A stretch of DNA of 64,000 nt from contig NZ_WNKF01000002.1 of NCBI RefSeq assembly GCF_010119225.1, positions 310,001 to 374,000 of the forward strand, in the 5' to 3' direction. The notes under the pieces are model-generated. The model was not told where the DNA came from and did not search any database. It saw only the letters and a program-made list of their open reading frames with translations. Below, one piece after another: positions 1-8,585 of the stretch. The position numbers were made by a program, and so were the translations under genes. Position 1 is the stretch's first letter. Each line of letters starts with the position of its first letter. Origin of the DNA: Cyclobacterium roseum (GTDB taxonomy: Bacteria; Bacteroidota; Bacteroidia; Cytophagales; Cyclobacteriaceae).

Positions 1-351
1 CCAGCACAATTACCCATGATTCTTCATTACCTGAATCAGGAATCCGGCAAAGAGAACGTAAAAGAAAGTCTCGAAAAAACCTATGATTGGCTAAGCTATA
101 AACTGTCACGTATCACCGACCATGAACAGGTAAAAAAACTACATGAAAAACCCTACGATCCACTGGTGCAGGAACAATGGAGGAAAATTCTGGAAGAAGC
201 CATCGCAGAAGACGATCTGTATTATGAGGAATTGGAGGTGATGTTACAAGAAGCAGTAGCCTTGATACATATCAAAGATCCTGAGGGTTACCAGGCCTTG
301 CTAGCAAAGCAGCGAAGCCTCCAAACGGAAACCAGCAAGTCTGAAGCGTAG
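1..351 (+). CDS. Small helical hypothetical protein, possibly 5'-truncated
   Basis: The first ATG is at 16 and gives 111 residues, but the frame is open back to base 1 (five codons without a stop), so the true start may lie outside the window. The product is acidic and mostly helical, with an Asp/Glu/Leu-rich second half (for example EEAIAEDDLYYEELEVML), no signal peptide and no membrane segment. Short helical proteins of this composition are often accessory or effector-associated domains next to signalling or defence proteins; that is only a resemblance and no family is assigned. It is followed by about 280 bases without a convincing gene. Confidence 0.5.
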   Translation, partial: PAQLPMILHYLNQESGKENVKESLEKTYDWLSYKLSRITDHEQVKKLHEKPYDPLVQEQWRKILEEAIAEDDLYYEELEVMLQEAVALIHIKDPEGYQALLAKQRSLQTETSKSEA

Positions 352-633
352 GGAGTTGAGCAGACTTCTATACTGGTTTCCTCAGGGATGATGAAAAAAT
401 CACTACTTCCAGAAATCGGTGGCGTTATCCAGATAGGTAGCAACTATTAACGCGAATTCAAGTAAAGATCGTACTTAATACCCGGCTATATTGTCAATGG
501 TAGCACTTTATTATAGGTACAATGGTGTGGCAGTCCCGTTTAACTAAAGATTTCCACGGCTTCCTCCGTACATACTCGCTCTAAGAGTCTTGGAATGAAG
601 GTTTCATTATGCAAATAGGTCGGACGCACGTTA

Positions 634-1221
634 TTATGGATTTGATAGAATTTCGTATGCGATGGGTTTGAAACTGTAATTATTGGATTGCTCAGCAGAA
701 CAAGCTGTAAGGCCAACAATCAAATCCATTTCCGCTCTGAACAACACGTAATCTCCTGGCTTACTCTTGGGAGGTTCCACGCTAATAGTCCCATCCGAAG
801 CCAGCTGCACGTTCATGAAAACATTGAAAGCAGTAGGAATATCATCTGCAAGGATACCAAATGGCTTTAAATTTTTCTCTAGATTTTCGAAGCAACTGGG
901 ATGATAGTGGGGGTTATCGTATAGAATCTGAAACGTTTCAAGACTGCAGGGGGCCAAAAGAAAATCATTTCTCCCATTGGTATCTTCTATGATTTCCATC
1001 ATTTTATTGCTTCTATTGCTCCATAAATGATGTCCTTTCGTGATAAAAAGAGTGCTTTCAAAATCCAATGTCTTTCCTGAAGACAGCTTTTCCCGTTTAT
1101 CATGGGCATTAAACGCCACTAAATCGCTTACTTGTTCTCCCTGCGGATCAATAACCTTTAAATAGGCCCCCTGGTCAAGATAAAATGCCACTCCAGCCTG
1201 TTTTTCAATAATTTTCCTCAT
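634..1221 (-). CDS. DUF1989 / urea carboxylase-associated family protein
   Basis: The 195-residue protein carries the typical C-terminal pattern of the DUF1989 (UcaA/UcaB-like) family: PTAFNVFMNV, then a GDYVLFRAEMDLIVGLTAC block. Family members accompany urea/guanidine carboxylases and related nitrogen-compound genes; their exact reaction is mostly unknown. Its ATG overlaps the stop of the upstream GntA-like frame (ATGA, 1218-1221), so the two are translationally coupled and probably act on the same substrate. No urea carboxylase or allophanate hydrolase is present here, so the job is more likely linked to the heme N-hydroxylase-like partner. The family call is solid, the function open. Confidence 0.8.
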   Translation of the reverse strand: MRKIIEKQAGVAFYLDQGAYLKVIDPQGEQVSDLVAFNAHDKREKLSSGKTLDFESTLFITKGHHLWSNRSNKMMEIIEDTNGRNDFLLAPCSLETFQILYDNPHYHPSCFENLEKNLKPFGILADDIPTAFNVFMNVQLASDGTISVEPPKSKPGDYVLFRAEMDLIVGLTACSAEQSNNYSFKPIAYEILSNP

Positions 1222-1956
1222 ACGTTTTCTTCTTCAGAATGCCTATTTCTATGTTGAAAGGGGCATTTCCATTTTTTTTCTACCCTCCTACCACTATATT
1301 GAGGGGCCTCCTGTCCCTCTCCGAAGTCTTCAAGCATGGGGTTAATAGATCCCTGGTAAGCCAAATCCCGTTCTCTGATTACCTTTTTCATATTTTCAAA
1401 TTGATCGTTTTCTCTCAATTTGTCAAACTGCCGGTGTAAATTAAAAGCCATAGCGGGATAGTTGATCCTTCGGGCAAGCCTGCTGGCCTTAGGATGTAGT
1501 CCCACAATAAAAAAGGCTGTCCCCCCAAAACTAAAGCTGAAATTGTCGTCCTCGGGATTACTACTTACCGCCGGATCCCAATTGTCTTTGTGACCTCCTA
1601 TGTTGTAGTTTTTGTAGCTGATCCCACAGTCTATGTTCAAAATCCAATTCGGAACGGATTTCATCTGTAAAATAAGCTATAAAAGTAAGGTAATCACTAT
1701 CTGCATCAATGGTTTCTCGCATGTATATTTTTAAATCGATACTTAACTGTTGCGTCGTTTTTTCCGATGCCATCCCTTCATAAATACCTAGTCGGTATTG
1801 GTCCGTGTTGATAGATGCTTTTGCACCGACACAGGGATATTTGGGGTCAGCAATTTTTTCATTCAAATCCATATGGATATCCTTGATGCGATCATTTTCA
1901 CAATTGCCGATTTCTTCAGGCTTCCAATAGGTCGGATGGGAATTGTTGGTTTTCAT
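1218..1956 (-). pseudogene. YqcI/YcgG (GntA-like heme N-hydroxylase) gene with a frameshift
   Basis: Two overlapping frames together give one complete YqcI/YcgG family protein. The upstream frame (ATG at 1956, stop at 1561) has YPCVGAKAS near residue 40 and ends in FEHRLWDQLQKL; the downstream frame (to 1218) continues with DNWDPAVSSNPEDDNFSFSFGG, VGLHPKASRLARR, the QGSINPMLEDFGEG box and a W-x-CPF end. The family includes GntA, a heme-dependent N-hydroxylase of guanidino compounds. The frames join between about 1585 and 1615; one base is in excess, or a +1 shift is needed. The minus strand reads AGGAGGT in this interval, a Shine-Dalgarno-like sequence of the kind that can stimulate +1 frameshifting. 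A sequencing error, a pseudogene or programmed frameshifting are all possible. The coupled downstream gene is intact. Confidence 0.8.
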
Positions 1957-2177
1957 AAAATATAGTGGATTTTAATGGTATCCTATCGGATTTCGGGGTT
2001 GGCTGTTTACTTGTAAACCTTTCCGTCCTTAGATTATCCTCGGACTGGCTGTTGACCAAAGAAGTTACAATTCTAATGCCAGCCCAGGGAAAGGGTAGGT
2101 ATATAGGTAGTCTATATTAATCCAATACGAAAACGTATGCAACCTAATTCAACTGGGACATTTTTTGACTGAGAGCA

Positions 2178-2195
2178 GGTGTCGTTTCGGACACC
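2178..2195. other. Perfect 6-bp hairpin upstream of the MarC gene
   Basis: GGTGTC and GACACC flank a 6-nt loop about 60 nt before the MarC start. There is no T-run, so it is not a classical terminator. It may be a leader structure or a protein site; no function can be assigned. The rest of 1957-2255 shows no gene. Confidence 0.35.
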
Positions 2196-2255
2196 ATGAT
2201 TCATTCGGAATGATATATGTAATGCAATTTCCTGCACCTTAACCCACGAAAAAAG

Positions 2256-2918
2256 ATGAATACTGATTTAATGCTAAATTTCCTGCTCGCTATGATAGCC
2301 ATTGTTAATCCCATTGGTTTGATACCGATTTGGTATGAATTGACTGGAGATGCACAGCCCAAGGTAAGGCGGCGAATTGCTTTTATGGTTGTAGGTACCG
2401 CATTTGTTATTTTATTGATTTTTGTAAACGTCGGGAATTTTATATTGGATTTCTTTTCCATTGATATTGAGGTCTTTAAGATTGCAGGAGGGCTTTTGTT
2501 ATTGCTTACGGGCATCTCCATGGTAGATGGACAAGCCAGTAAGCTTTCGGGAAATCAAGAAGAGGGCACTACCGATACGGAACTGGCAAGCCTGCGATTT
2601 GAAAAAGTGTTGGTACCCCTTACCATACCCATGCTGGCGGGACCGGGTGCCCTGACTACCGTTTTGTTATTCAGTGCACAGGCACAGGAATGGATGGATT
2701 TTGTCGGCAATTCCATCGTTTTGGTGATAAGTTATGCCCTCCTTTTTTTAATTCTAATAAGTTCTTCCATTCTGGAGAAAAATGTGCATAATTTGGCCTT
2801 TGTCGCTTTTACCCGAATTTTCGGGGTGATCGTCGCCGCCATCGCCATCCAATTTATGATAGAAGGCCTGGGAGACGTATTCCCGAATTGGTTGAAAGGA
2901 GGTTCAGCCGTGGAATAA
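2256..2918 (+). CDS. MarC family (UPF0056) inner-membrane protein
   Basis: This 220-residue protein has six predicted membrane helices, opens with the family hallmark FLLAMIAIVNPIGLIPIW, and has a second internal repeat near residues 120-140 (PLTIPMLAGPGALTTVLL). These paired NP/GPG motifs and the length are typical of MarC/SNARE-associated UPF0056 proteins. The family was once linked to multiple antibiotic resistance but its transport activity is not established. It stands alone, with a spacer on each side, so the context adds nothing to the function. The family assignment is firm. Confidence 0.9.
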   Translation: MNTDLMLNFLLAMIAIVNPIGLIPIWYELTGDAQPKVRRRIAFMVVGTAFVILLIFVNVGNFILDFFSIDIEVFKIAGGLLLLLTGISMVDGQASKLSGNQEEGTTDTELASLRFEKVLVPLTIPMLAGPGALTTVLLFSAQAQEWMDFVGNSIVLVISYALLFLILISSSILEKNVHNLAFVAFTRIFGVIVAAIAIQFMIEGLGDVFPNWLKGGSAVE

Positions 2919-3030
2919 TCGTAACAATATGGCATGGTTTGGCTACAAGAAGGAGGAAACCGCATAGTCCTTATCCAGAAGATGCATCGCCCGTGTAAAA
3001 AAATAACATCGCTCCATAATTACATTCCTA

Positions 3031-3067
3031 TTTACCAAGGGGGCTTTTTAAGTTGGTAAAAGCCTCC
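3031..3067. other. Two mutually exclusive hairpins between the MarC and dehydrogenase genes
   Basis: TTTACCAA (3031-3038) can pair with TTGGTAAA (3053-3060), while GGGGGCTTTT (3039-3048) can pair with AAAAGCCTCC (3058-3067, one G-T pair). The two stems share bases 3058-3060 and interlock, so they exclude each other. No T-run follows on either strand. It lies about 110 nt upstream of the alcohol dehydrogenase start and could be a leader switch or simply the 3' structure of the MarC transcript. Confidence 0.35.
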
Positions 3068-3178
3068 CAAAAAAGACATGCTGATTGAAACGCCGGGACA
3101 GTATAACAAAATAGCAAATTGGTTTGGAACAATTATCGTGTTTCGATAATCTTTATTGCCAACCTAAAATAAAGAAAA

Positions 3179-4327
3179 ATGCGAGCGATGAATTATAGGG
3201 GTCCTAAGAGGGTCAGGATTGAAGAGAAGCCGATGCCTGAAATCCTGCATCCCCAGGATGCTATTGTCAGGGTGGTCCGTTCTTGTATTTGCGGGTCGGA
3301 TTTGCATTTATATAATGGCAGCGTTCCTGACACGCGTGTGGGGTCGACTTTCGGACATGAATTTGTCGGCGTGGTGGAAGAGCTGGGAATCGGGGTTCGA
3401 AACCTCAAAATCGGTGATACCGTCATTGTACCCTTTAATATTTCCTGTGGAGAATGCGTATTCTGCAAGCAAGAACTATATGGCAACTGCCAGGAAGCCA
3501 ATCCCCAATCCTCGGCAGTAGGGGGCATTTTTGGTTATTCGCATATGGCTGGGGGCTATGATGGTGGGCAGGCAGAATATGTAAGAGTTCCCTATGCCGA
3601 TGTAGGGCCTACCAAAGTACCAAAGGGCATCGATTTGGATGACGCGGTGTTATTGACCGATGTGGTACCTACTGGCTATCAGGCTGCTGAGATGGGTGGT
3701 ATTCAAAAGGGCGATACGGTGGTGGTTTTCGGAGCAGGGCCAATAGGAATCATGGCGGCCAAGTGTGCCTGGCTTTTCGGAGCGGGCAGGGTGATCGTCA
3801 TCGACTATGTTGAATACAGGTTAGAGTTTGCGAAGAATTACGCAAGCTGTGAAGTGTATAATTTCCGGTCCATGCAGGACCCGGTGCAGGCAATTAAGAA
3901 ACTAACCGATGATCTGGGCGCTGACGTTTGTATAGATGCTGTTGGTGCAGAAGCAGCTGTGGATGCTTTCCACACCATCACAGGCAGAAAGTTACTATTA
4001 CAAGCAGGTTCCGCCACGGCATTGGAATGGGCGATTAATTCCGTCAAAAAGGGAGGGATCGTATCCATAGTAGGAGTATACGGGCCTACGGGCAATTTCG
4101 TACCGGTAGGCAACATCGTAAACAAGGGTATTACCGTTAGGGCCAATCAAGCCTCTGTTAAACGACTGCTGACCAGGTTGATAAAGCATGTCCAAAATGG
4201 CATTATCAATCCCAAAGAATTAATCACCCATCGCCTACCCCTGGAGGAAGTAGCGGATGCCTATCGCATCTTCTCAGATAAATTAGACAATTGCATTAAA
4301 ACTGTTTTAATACCTTCTGCCAAATAG
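3179..4327 (+). CDS. Zinc-dependent alcohol/formaldehyde dehydrogenase-like protein (MDR family)
   Basis: A 382-residue medium-chain dehydrogenase. Catalytic-zinc ligands are visible at C38 (CGSDLH) and H60-E61 (GHEF); the structural-zinc lobe has C90, C93, C96 and C104. A GAGPIG nucleotide-binding turn follows near residue 185. The long insert between the halves and the DLGADVCIDAVGAEAA stretch resemble the glutathione-independent formaldehyde dehydrogenase/threonine-dehydrogenase-like branch common in soil and marine bacteria. Substrate cannot be read from sequence. The next gene begins 7 bases after its stop, so the two are probably co-transcribed, as in other stress-type operons. No signal peptide; cytoplasmic. 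Confidence 0.88.
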   Translation: MRAMNYRGPKRVRIEEKPMPEILHPQDAIVRVVRSCICGSDLHLYNGSVPDTRVGSTFGHEFVGVVEELGIGVRNLKIGDTVIVPFNISCGECVFCKQELYGNCQEANPQSSAVGGIFGYSHMAGGYDGGQAEYVRVPYADVGPTKVPKGIDLDDAVLLTDVVPTGYQAAEMGGIQKGDTVVVFGAGPIGIMAAKCAWLFGAGRVIVIDYVEYRLEFAKNYASCEVYNFRSMQDPVQAIKKLTDDLGADVCIDAVGAEAAVDAFHTITGRKLLLQAGSATALEWAINSVKKGGIVSIVGVYGPTGNFVPVGNIVNKGITVRANQASVKRLLTRLIKHVQNGIINPKELITHRLPLEEVADAYRIFSDKLDNCIKTVLIPSAK

Positions 4328-4334
4328 TAGCACC

Positions 4335-4799
4335 ATGGAAAATAAAGATCATATTAAAGGATGGGGAATCGATGCGGACGCAAAAAATGACCCTACCTAT
4401 CCCATCAAAAAGAAGTTAGATAAGAAAGATCAAACCGGTAAAACCCCGGAACAACAGCCAAAATTGGTTGAGGTTTTAACCTCTGTGGAAAGGCCTTCCC
4501 TATCTGCGGTTTTCGGAGATTCGGTGCCGCCATCCGGAGTAAGTGGAAGGATTCGTAGATTTGCCTTTGAATATGGAGAAGGAGCATTTCTCCATTGGCT
4601 ACCATTAATTTTTGCGGATAGGGTAAATGAGATCGAAGGAATTGTAGACGATATTAAAAAAGGGGCCTTTCCTGATATTTTATCAGAAAGAGGAATGAAG
4701 GCCTCCTGGAAATATAACAAAACGGGCGTCATAAAAAAAGTAGTGCTCCTTTCCCTTGTTTCTTTTGTAACGATCAGAATGCTTTCAGGTAAGAAATAA
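4335..4799 (+). CDS. Conserved hypothetical protein with C-terminal membrane segment
   Basis: 154 residues, directly behind the dehydrogenase. The first 70 residues are polar and Pro/Lys-rich and look disordered. The middle (residues 75-130) has GEGAFLHWLPLIFADRVNEIEGI, and the end (about 133-150) is a short hydrophobic helix (VVLLSLVSFVTI) followed by a basic tail, suggesting a tail-anchored protein. I do not recognise a named family. The tight spacing suggests expression with the dehydrogenase, and a stress role is a guess. Confidence 0.65.
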   Translation: MENKDHIKGWGIDADAKNDPTYPIKKKLDKKDQTGKTPEQQPKLVEVLTSVERPSLSAVFGDSVPPSGVSGRIRRFAFEYGEGAFLHWLPLIFADRVNEIEGIVDDIKKGAFPDILSERGMKASWKYNKTGVIKKVVLLSLVSFVTIRMLSGKK

Positions 4800-4895
4800 G
4801 ATCGTTAGCATAACTTGCTTTCAATTTTTGAAAACAGTCAATTAAACAAATTATTATCCTTTTTGTCCGTAAAAGATTATTTATTTTTTGTCAAT

Positions 4896-5525
4896 TTAGG
4901 AAAGATGTATCAGGTATTCTGTTAGGTTTTTCCATTGTAATTTTTGAAATCCCAACCATCCCCCTCCTGCCATCAGCGTGTTGATCCAATCTCTGCCTGC
5001 AGCTTGTTCACCTTCATTATTGACAATTTCATTTTTCCCGATTTCATAGGCAATCAGACAGGTTTCCACACGCTTAACGCGGAAGGTGCTGGTAGCTTTG
5101 TCCCTGAAAAAATGAGACACTTTTTCCTCATTATGTCTCCCTTCTTGTGGCATTTCACTGGGGCTGACCACAAATTCCGCCAATTCATCCTGATCTAACA
5201 GAGAAATTACTTCCACCCAATTTTCAGGTACGGGACCGGGAACCCTGATCAGGATATAATCTCCGATGGAAACCCTTCCGCTTTGTTTTCGGGTGCCATC
5301 CGGGCCAAATAATTCAAAATGGCTGGTGATGCCGGGCATTTGAGACCACTGATTAACCTCAAATAATTTATCTTTAGAGCGGCTAAAAGCCTCCCGGGCT
5401 TCTTTCAAGGTATCAAATTCATTTTTACTTGAAAACACCTTGTCTTTTCCTTTCTCTCCTTTCAGCACCTTGATTTCCTTCAAAATTTTATCTTTAAGGG
5501 ATTGTACCCAATTGTATACTCCCAT
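4896..5525 (-). CDS. Conserved hypothetical protein
   Basis: A 209-residue soluble protein with a lysine-rich N-terminus, a central FELFGPDGTRKQSGRVSIGDYILIRVPGP stretch that looks like a small beta domain, and a C-terminal half containing FRVKRVETCLIAYEIGKNE and a Gly-rich GGGWLGFQKL. No signal peptide or membrane helix is seen. The family is not recognised. A sequence CAAAAATA at 5588-5595 gives TATTTTTG on the minus strand, a match to the phylum -7 element, but no -33 TTG is correctly placed. Convergent with the preceding hypothetical gene. Confidence 0.6.
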   Translation of the reverse strand: MGVYNWVQSLKDKILKEIKVLKGEKGKDKVFSSKNEFDTLKEAREAFSRSKDKLFEVNQWSQMPGITSHFELFGPDGTRKQSGRVSIGDYILIRVPGPVPENWVEVISLLDQDELAEFVVSPSEMPQEGRHNEEKVSHFFRDKATSTFRVKRVETCLIAYEIGKNEIVNNEGEQAAGRDWINTLMAGGGWLGFQKLQWKNLTEYLIHLS

Positions 5526-5739
5526 GATTTTGAAAATTATTTACGACCATTATTGGTAATAAAGGAGCAATAATTATGCAGAAAGACCAAAAATAAAATA
5601 ATGGATTTCCGCGCTTGAGTAATTTAAAAGATCCAGGCTATTTAGGGTATGATCTTTGAACTTATATCGTTTGGAACCTTGCGTGTTTTATAAACTGCAC
5701 TACCATTTTCATTCACATTTTAACCAAAACCCTATTAAT

Positions 5740-5967
5740 ATGAACAAGGATAAAAAAGAAGGTCAAATTGCAAAAAATATTGAAAATTATACGGCAGAAG
5801 TTCCTTCTGATGCCTATTTATGGACCTCAATAGCTGCCATGGGTCTTTCATTAACCCTTAAATTGGTCAAAAAAAACGAGATGGCACTTTTTGTTGGCCA
5901 GTGGGCAGCACCCATTCTTCTGATGGGTGTTTACAATAAAATAGTCAAGACGGAGGGCTCAGATTGA
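5740..5967 (+). CDS. Small two-helix membrane protein
   Basis: The frame is open from a TTG at 5656, but the first ATG is at 5740 and gives 75 residues beginning MNKDKKEGQIAK, a natural charged start. Two short hydrophobic segments follow (about residues 27-41 and 48-64). Small proteins of this layout are frequent in Cytophagales genomes near stress genes. No function is assigned. A strong terminator follows at 5998-6040. Confidence 0.6.
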   Translation: MNKDKKEGQIAKNIENYTAEVPSDAYLWTSIAAMGLSLTLKLVKKNEMALFVGQWAAPILLMGVYNKIVKTEGSD

Positions 5968-5997
5968 TCCAACAACAATGATGAACTCTGTTCATAA

Positions 5998-6040
5998 CCC
6001 AATGATTACTTAGATTCCAAGATAATCATTGGGTATTTTT
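5998..6040 (+). terminator. Rho-independent terminator
   Basis: CCCAATGATTA (5998-6008) pairs perfectly with TAATCATTGGG (6023-6033) and is followed by TATTTTT. It ends the small membrane-protein transcript about 30 nt after its stop. Confidence 0.85.
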
Positions 6041-6170
6041 AGTAAAACAGCAATTAGCCCTACTTATCTACGCCGAATTACAAACAAACAGGTATCAATT
6101 TAAATAAAAGATTCGTTTGGAGCAAATGGAAATACGGCTGACATCGGGAGTATATCTACCCCATTTCGTG

Positions 6171-6221
6171 GTCAAAAAAACTAAAAAAGGATTTGCACCC
6201 AATTTTCGGGTACAAATCCTT
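6171..6221 (-). terminator. Rho-independent terminator of the NtrC-type regulator gene
   Basis: Arms 6187-6200 and 6208-6221 (AAGGATTTG/CAAATCCTT plus ACCC/GGGT, one mismatch) are followed in the minus direction by a T-rich tract (A-rich on plus, 6174-6188). It sits about 40 nt after the stop of the leftward regulator gene at 6261. Confidence 0.85.
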
Positions 6222-6260
6222 CCCTTTCAAAACCGATCACATTTAGTTATCGCTCAGATG

Positions 6261-7673
6261 TTACCTTAATACCTTTAATTTGGAATAGAGCGTTTTTCGG
6301 TGAATGTTTAATATTTCTGCAGCTTTCGTTTTATTAAAATCAACCTTCTTAAGTACCTCCATAATCCGGGTCAATTCGGCCCTTCGGGCAGCCGATTTCA
6401 GATCGGGGTCTGCCGATTCCCTGTTTTCCGACTGCACCTCGGTGTTGACCTCCGATTTTCCATTCAATTTACTGGTGATAACCGTAGCTAACAAGCCATG
6501 CGGCAGGGCCTCTTTATAGATGAAATTGTCTTTTTCGATAAACAGGCAGGCGCGCCGAATGACATTTTTTAGCTCTCTGATATTGCCGGGCCATTCGTAA
6601 TTATGAAATATATCATTCACTTCATCTGAAAGCTGTGGTTTCTCTATTCCTAATTCCTCGCTTGTATCCGTGAGAAAATGATCGATAAACAGGGGAAGAT
6701 CTGAAATCCTTTCCTTTAGAGTCGGAACTTTTAAGATAAATTCACTCAATCGAAAAAATAGATCTTCACGAAAACAAATGGGTGCCGACTTGGCGTTCAA
6801 GTCTTCGTTAGTGGCTGCAATCACACGCACATCGATGGGCACTTCATTGACTCCGCCGATTTTCCTAATGACTTTTTCCTGAAGGGCTCTGAGCAACGCC
6901 ATTTGCGTTTCCAGGGATAGATTAGCGATTTCATCCAGAAAAATCGTACCTCCATTGGCCAGTTCAAACAATCCCGTTTTTTTGGAAACCGCTCCCGTGA
7001 AGGCTCCCTTTTCATGACCAAAAAGCTCGCTTCCAGCTATTTCTTTGGAAAGACTACCGCAGTCAACGGCTACGAATGGTTTATTGGACCGGTCACTAAT
7101 TTTGTGAATGTGCCTGGCCACCGCCTCTTTCCCGGTACCGGTTTCTCCTTCTATGATAACAGTAAAATTAGTAGTTCCCACTCTTTTTATCTGACTGACC
7201 ATCTCTAAGGCTTCGCTGCTTTTACCCACTACAAAGCCAAATTCATTGCGAGTGCCATTTTCCGGCAACTGGGCCTGCTTCACCGAGGAGGAAATGTTCA
7301 GCCGTCGGGAATCAATCGGCTTACCACAATCCCGAACCGCTTCAAGCAACTCGTCCGGATTTAATGGCTTCGATAGGTAACTGAAGGCCCCGCGCTTGAT
7401 CAAGTCCACTACGTTTTTCAAATTAAAGTCCCGGCTCATAAAGATCATGGCAATGGCCGGGTGAATTTTCAACACTTTCTCAAAAAAGACAGCACCGGCT
7501 AAATCGGGCAAACGGTATTCGCTTATGATGATATCAAACTTACTCTTTTCAATTATATTCAGGGCAAGATTTCCTTGGGTGATGGTTTCAACCTCATAAT
7601 TATTCCGAGAAAGAAATTTTTTTAAAAGGTCACAATTAGAAATTTGATTATCAACAACTAATATCTTTTTCAT
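6261..7673 (-). CDS. NtrC-family sigma-54 activator with an Asp-to-Glu receiver site
   Basis: Three domains are visible. The receiver (residues 1-115) has D8-N9 instead of the acidic pair, S80 and K102 conserved, but E52 in ISEYRLPD exactly where the phosphorylated Asp should be. The AAA+ domain has GETGTGKE, the sigma-54 contact GAFTGA and a GGTIFLDEI Walker B. A FIS-type helix-turn-helix ends the protein (NKTKAAEILNIHRKTLYSKL). The start at 7673 (470 residues) is chosen because the longer reading begins with TTG and a -7-like element (TATCTTTG, minus, 7732-7739) would place transcription start near 7727. No kinase gene is nearby. It would activate sigma-54 promoters independently of phosphorylation or as a phospho-mimic. 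The target is unknown. Confidence 0.92.
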   Translation of the reverse strand: MKKILVVDNQISNCDLLKKFLSRNNYEVETITQGNLALNIIEKSKFDIIISEYRLPDLAGAVFFEKVLKIHPAIAMIFMSRDFNLKNVVDLIKRGAFSYLSKPLNPDELLEAVRDCGKPIDSRRLNISSSVKQAQLPENGTRNEFGFVVGKSSEALEMVSQIKRVGTTNFTVIIEGETGTGKEAVARHIHKISDRSNKPFVAVDCGSLSKEIAGSELFGHEKGAFTGAVSKKTGLFELANGGTIFLDEIANLSLETQMALLRALQEKVIRKIGGVNEVPIDVRVIAATNEDLNAKSAPICFREDLFFRLSEFILKVPTLKERISDLPLFIDHFLTDTSEELGIEKPQLSDEVNDIFHNYEWPGNIRELKNVIRRACLFIEKDNFIYKEALPHGLLATVITSKLNGKSEVNTEVQSENRESADPDLKSAARRAELTRIMEVLKKVDFNKTKAAEILNIHRKTLYSKLKVLR

Positions 7674-7731
7674 ATCTTTTTGGAATTTAGGGTATTCTAT
7701 TAAAATTCTAATTAGGTAAATCAATACTTAA

Positions 7732-7739
7732 CAAAGATA
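7732..7739 (-). promoter_or_regulatory. Candidate -7 promoter element of the NtrC-type gene
   Basis: CAAAGATA on plus reads TATCTTTG on minus, an exact match to the Bacteroidota TAnnTTTG element. No TTG is placed 19-20 nt upstream, so it is only a half match. It fits a start codon at 7673 with a leader of about 50 nt. Confidence 0.4.
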
Positions 7740-7993
7740 GTGAAGTAAATACCCCATTATGTTACAAAATAATCTCATTTAGTTACATATATACACTATT
7801 TATTTATAATAATTAATTAAAATCATATAAATAAGAAAAATCAAAGCGAATTTTATTGATCAGAAGATGCATTCTATTCCAAAAAAAATCGATAAGGAAA
7901 AATGGTTCTTGAATCCTTAGTTCCGCTGAGCTAGCTGTAACGTAGTCACCTCATTTTATCATTTGAATTACCAGATTCAGTACTCTTGAAACC

Positions 7994-8413
7994 ATGATAT
8001 TAAAGTTAAGCGAGCAGCACCTGGCCTATCCTGTTCTTCACTATTTTCACGCAGACAAACGGGAATATGCCGCCCCATTAAATTTGGCCAAACTGGATGA
8101 AGCCCTTACCATTCGGGAAATTTACCAAATGGATAATAACACCGATAATTTCAATTGGGTGCCAATAAGGCGATCACTGGATAATTATTTGTTAAAAATG
8201 AAAGGTAATTTTATAACCCCAGCCTCGGCACCTCCTCCGTTCGAGTATTCAAGGATACCGGTATTTTGGGATGATTTGACCATTTCTGACAGTGCCTTTC
8301 AAAAAAAATTGAATGAATTGAGGGAAAGAAGATGCCTGCTATTAGGGTTGGTCGAAAAGGATTTATGGCAGTGGAAGGATATAAACAAAGCGGAAGAATT
8401 ACCCCCAGATTGA
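7994..8413 (+). CDS. Hypothetical protein, possibly the tail of an ion channel
   Basis: 139 residues, no membrane helix. The opening (AYPVLHYFHADKREYAAPLNLAKLDEALTI) resembles the cytoplasmic tail found behind two-helix ion channel pores in several bacterial proteins; this is from memory of such tails and is tentative. No pore helices or selectivity filter are found upstream in 7725-7993, which is AT-rich and appears empty, so this may be a stand-alone tail domain or a remnant. The C-terminal part (residues 90-130) is helical and charged. Confidence 0.5.
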   Translation: MILKLSEQHLAYPVLHYFHADKREYAAPLNLAKLDEALTIREIYQMDNNTDNFNWVPIRRSLDNYLLKMKGNFITPASAPPPFEYSRIPVFWDDLTISDSAFQKKLNELRERRCLLLGLVEKDLWQWKDINKAEELPPD

Positions 8414-8585
8414 CTAATAAAAATCAGATGAGGGCCTTAGGAGACATGCCTGGTTAGGACCTTTATTCTATGATTAATTTTTATCAGCCTTTTCAGTGTG
8501 CTTTTGGTACAGATTCTGTAGCATGCGACTTCGCTCAAGCTCCTGAACTGGCGGCACCTTGGACGACAGCCGGCTGTCATGTAAT

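Noticed and set aside
545..637. Thirty-codon protein-like frame (RPTYLHNETFIPRLLERV) on minus after the DUF1989 gene
   Set aside because: No start codon and too short to support; possibly a gene remnant.
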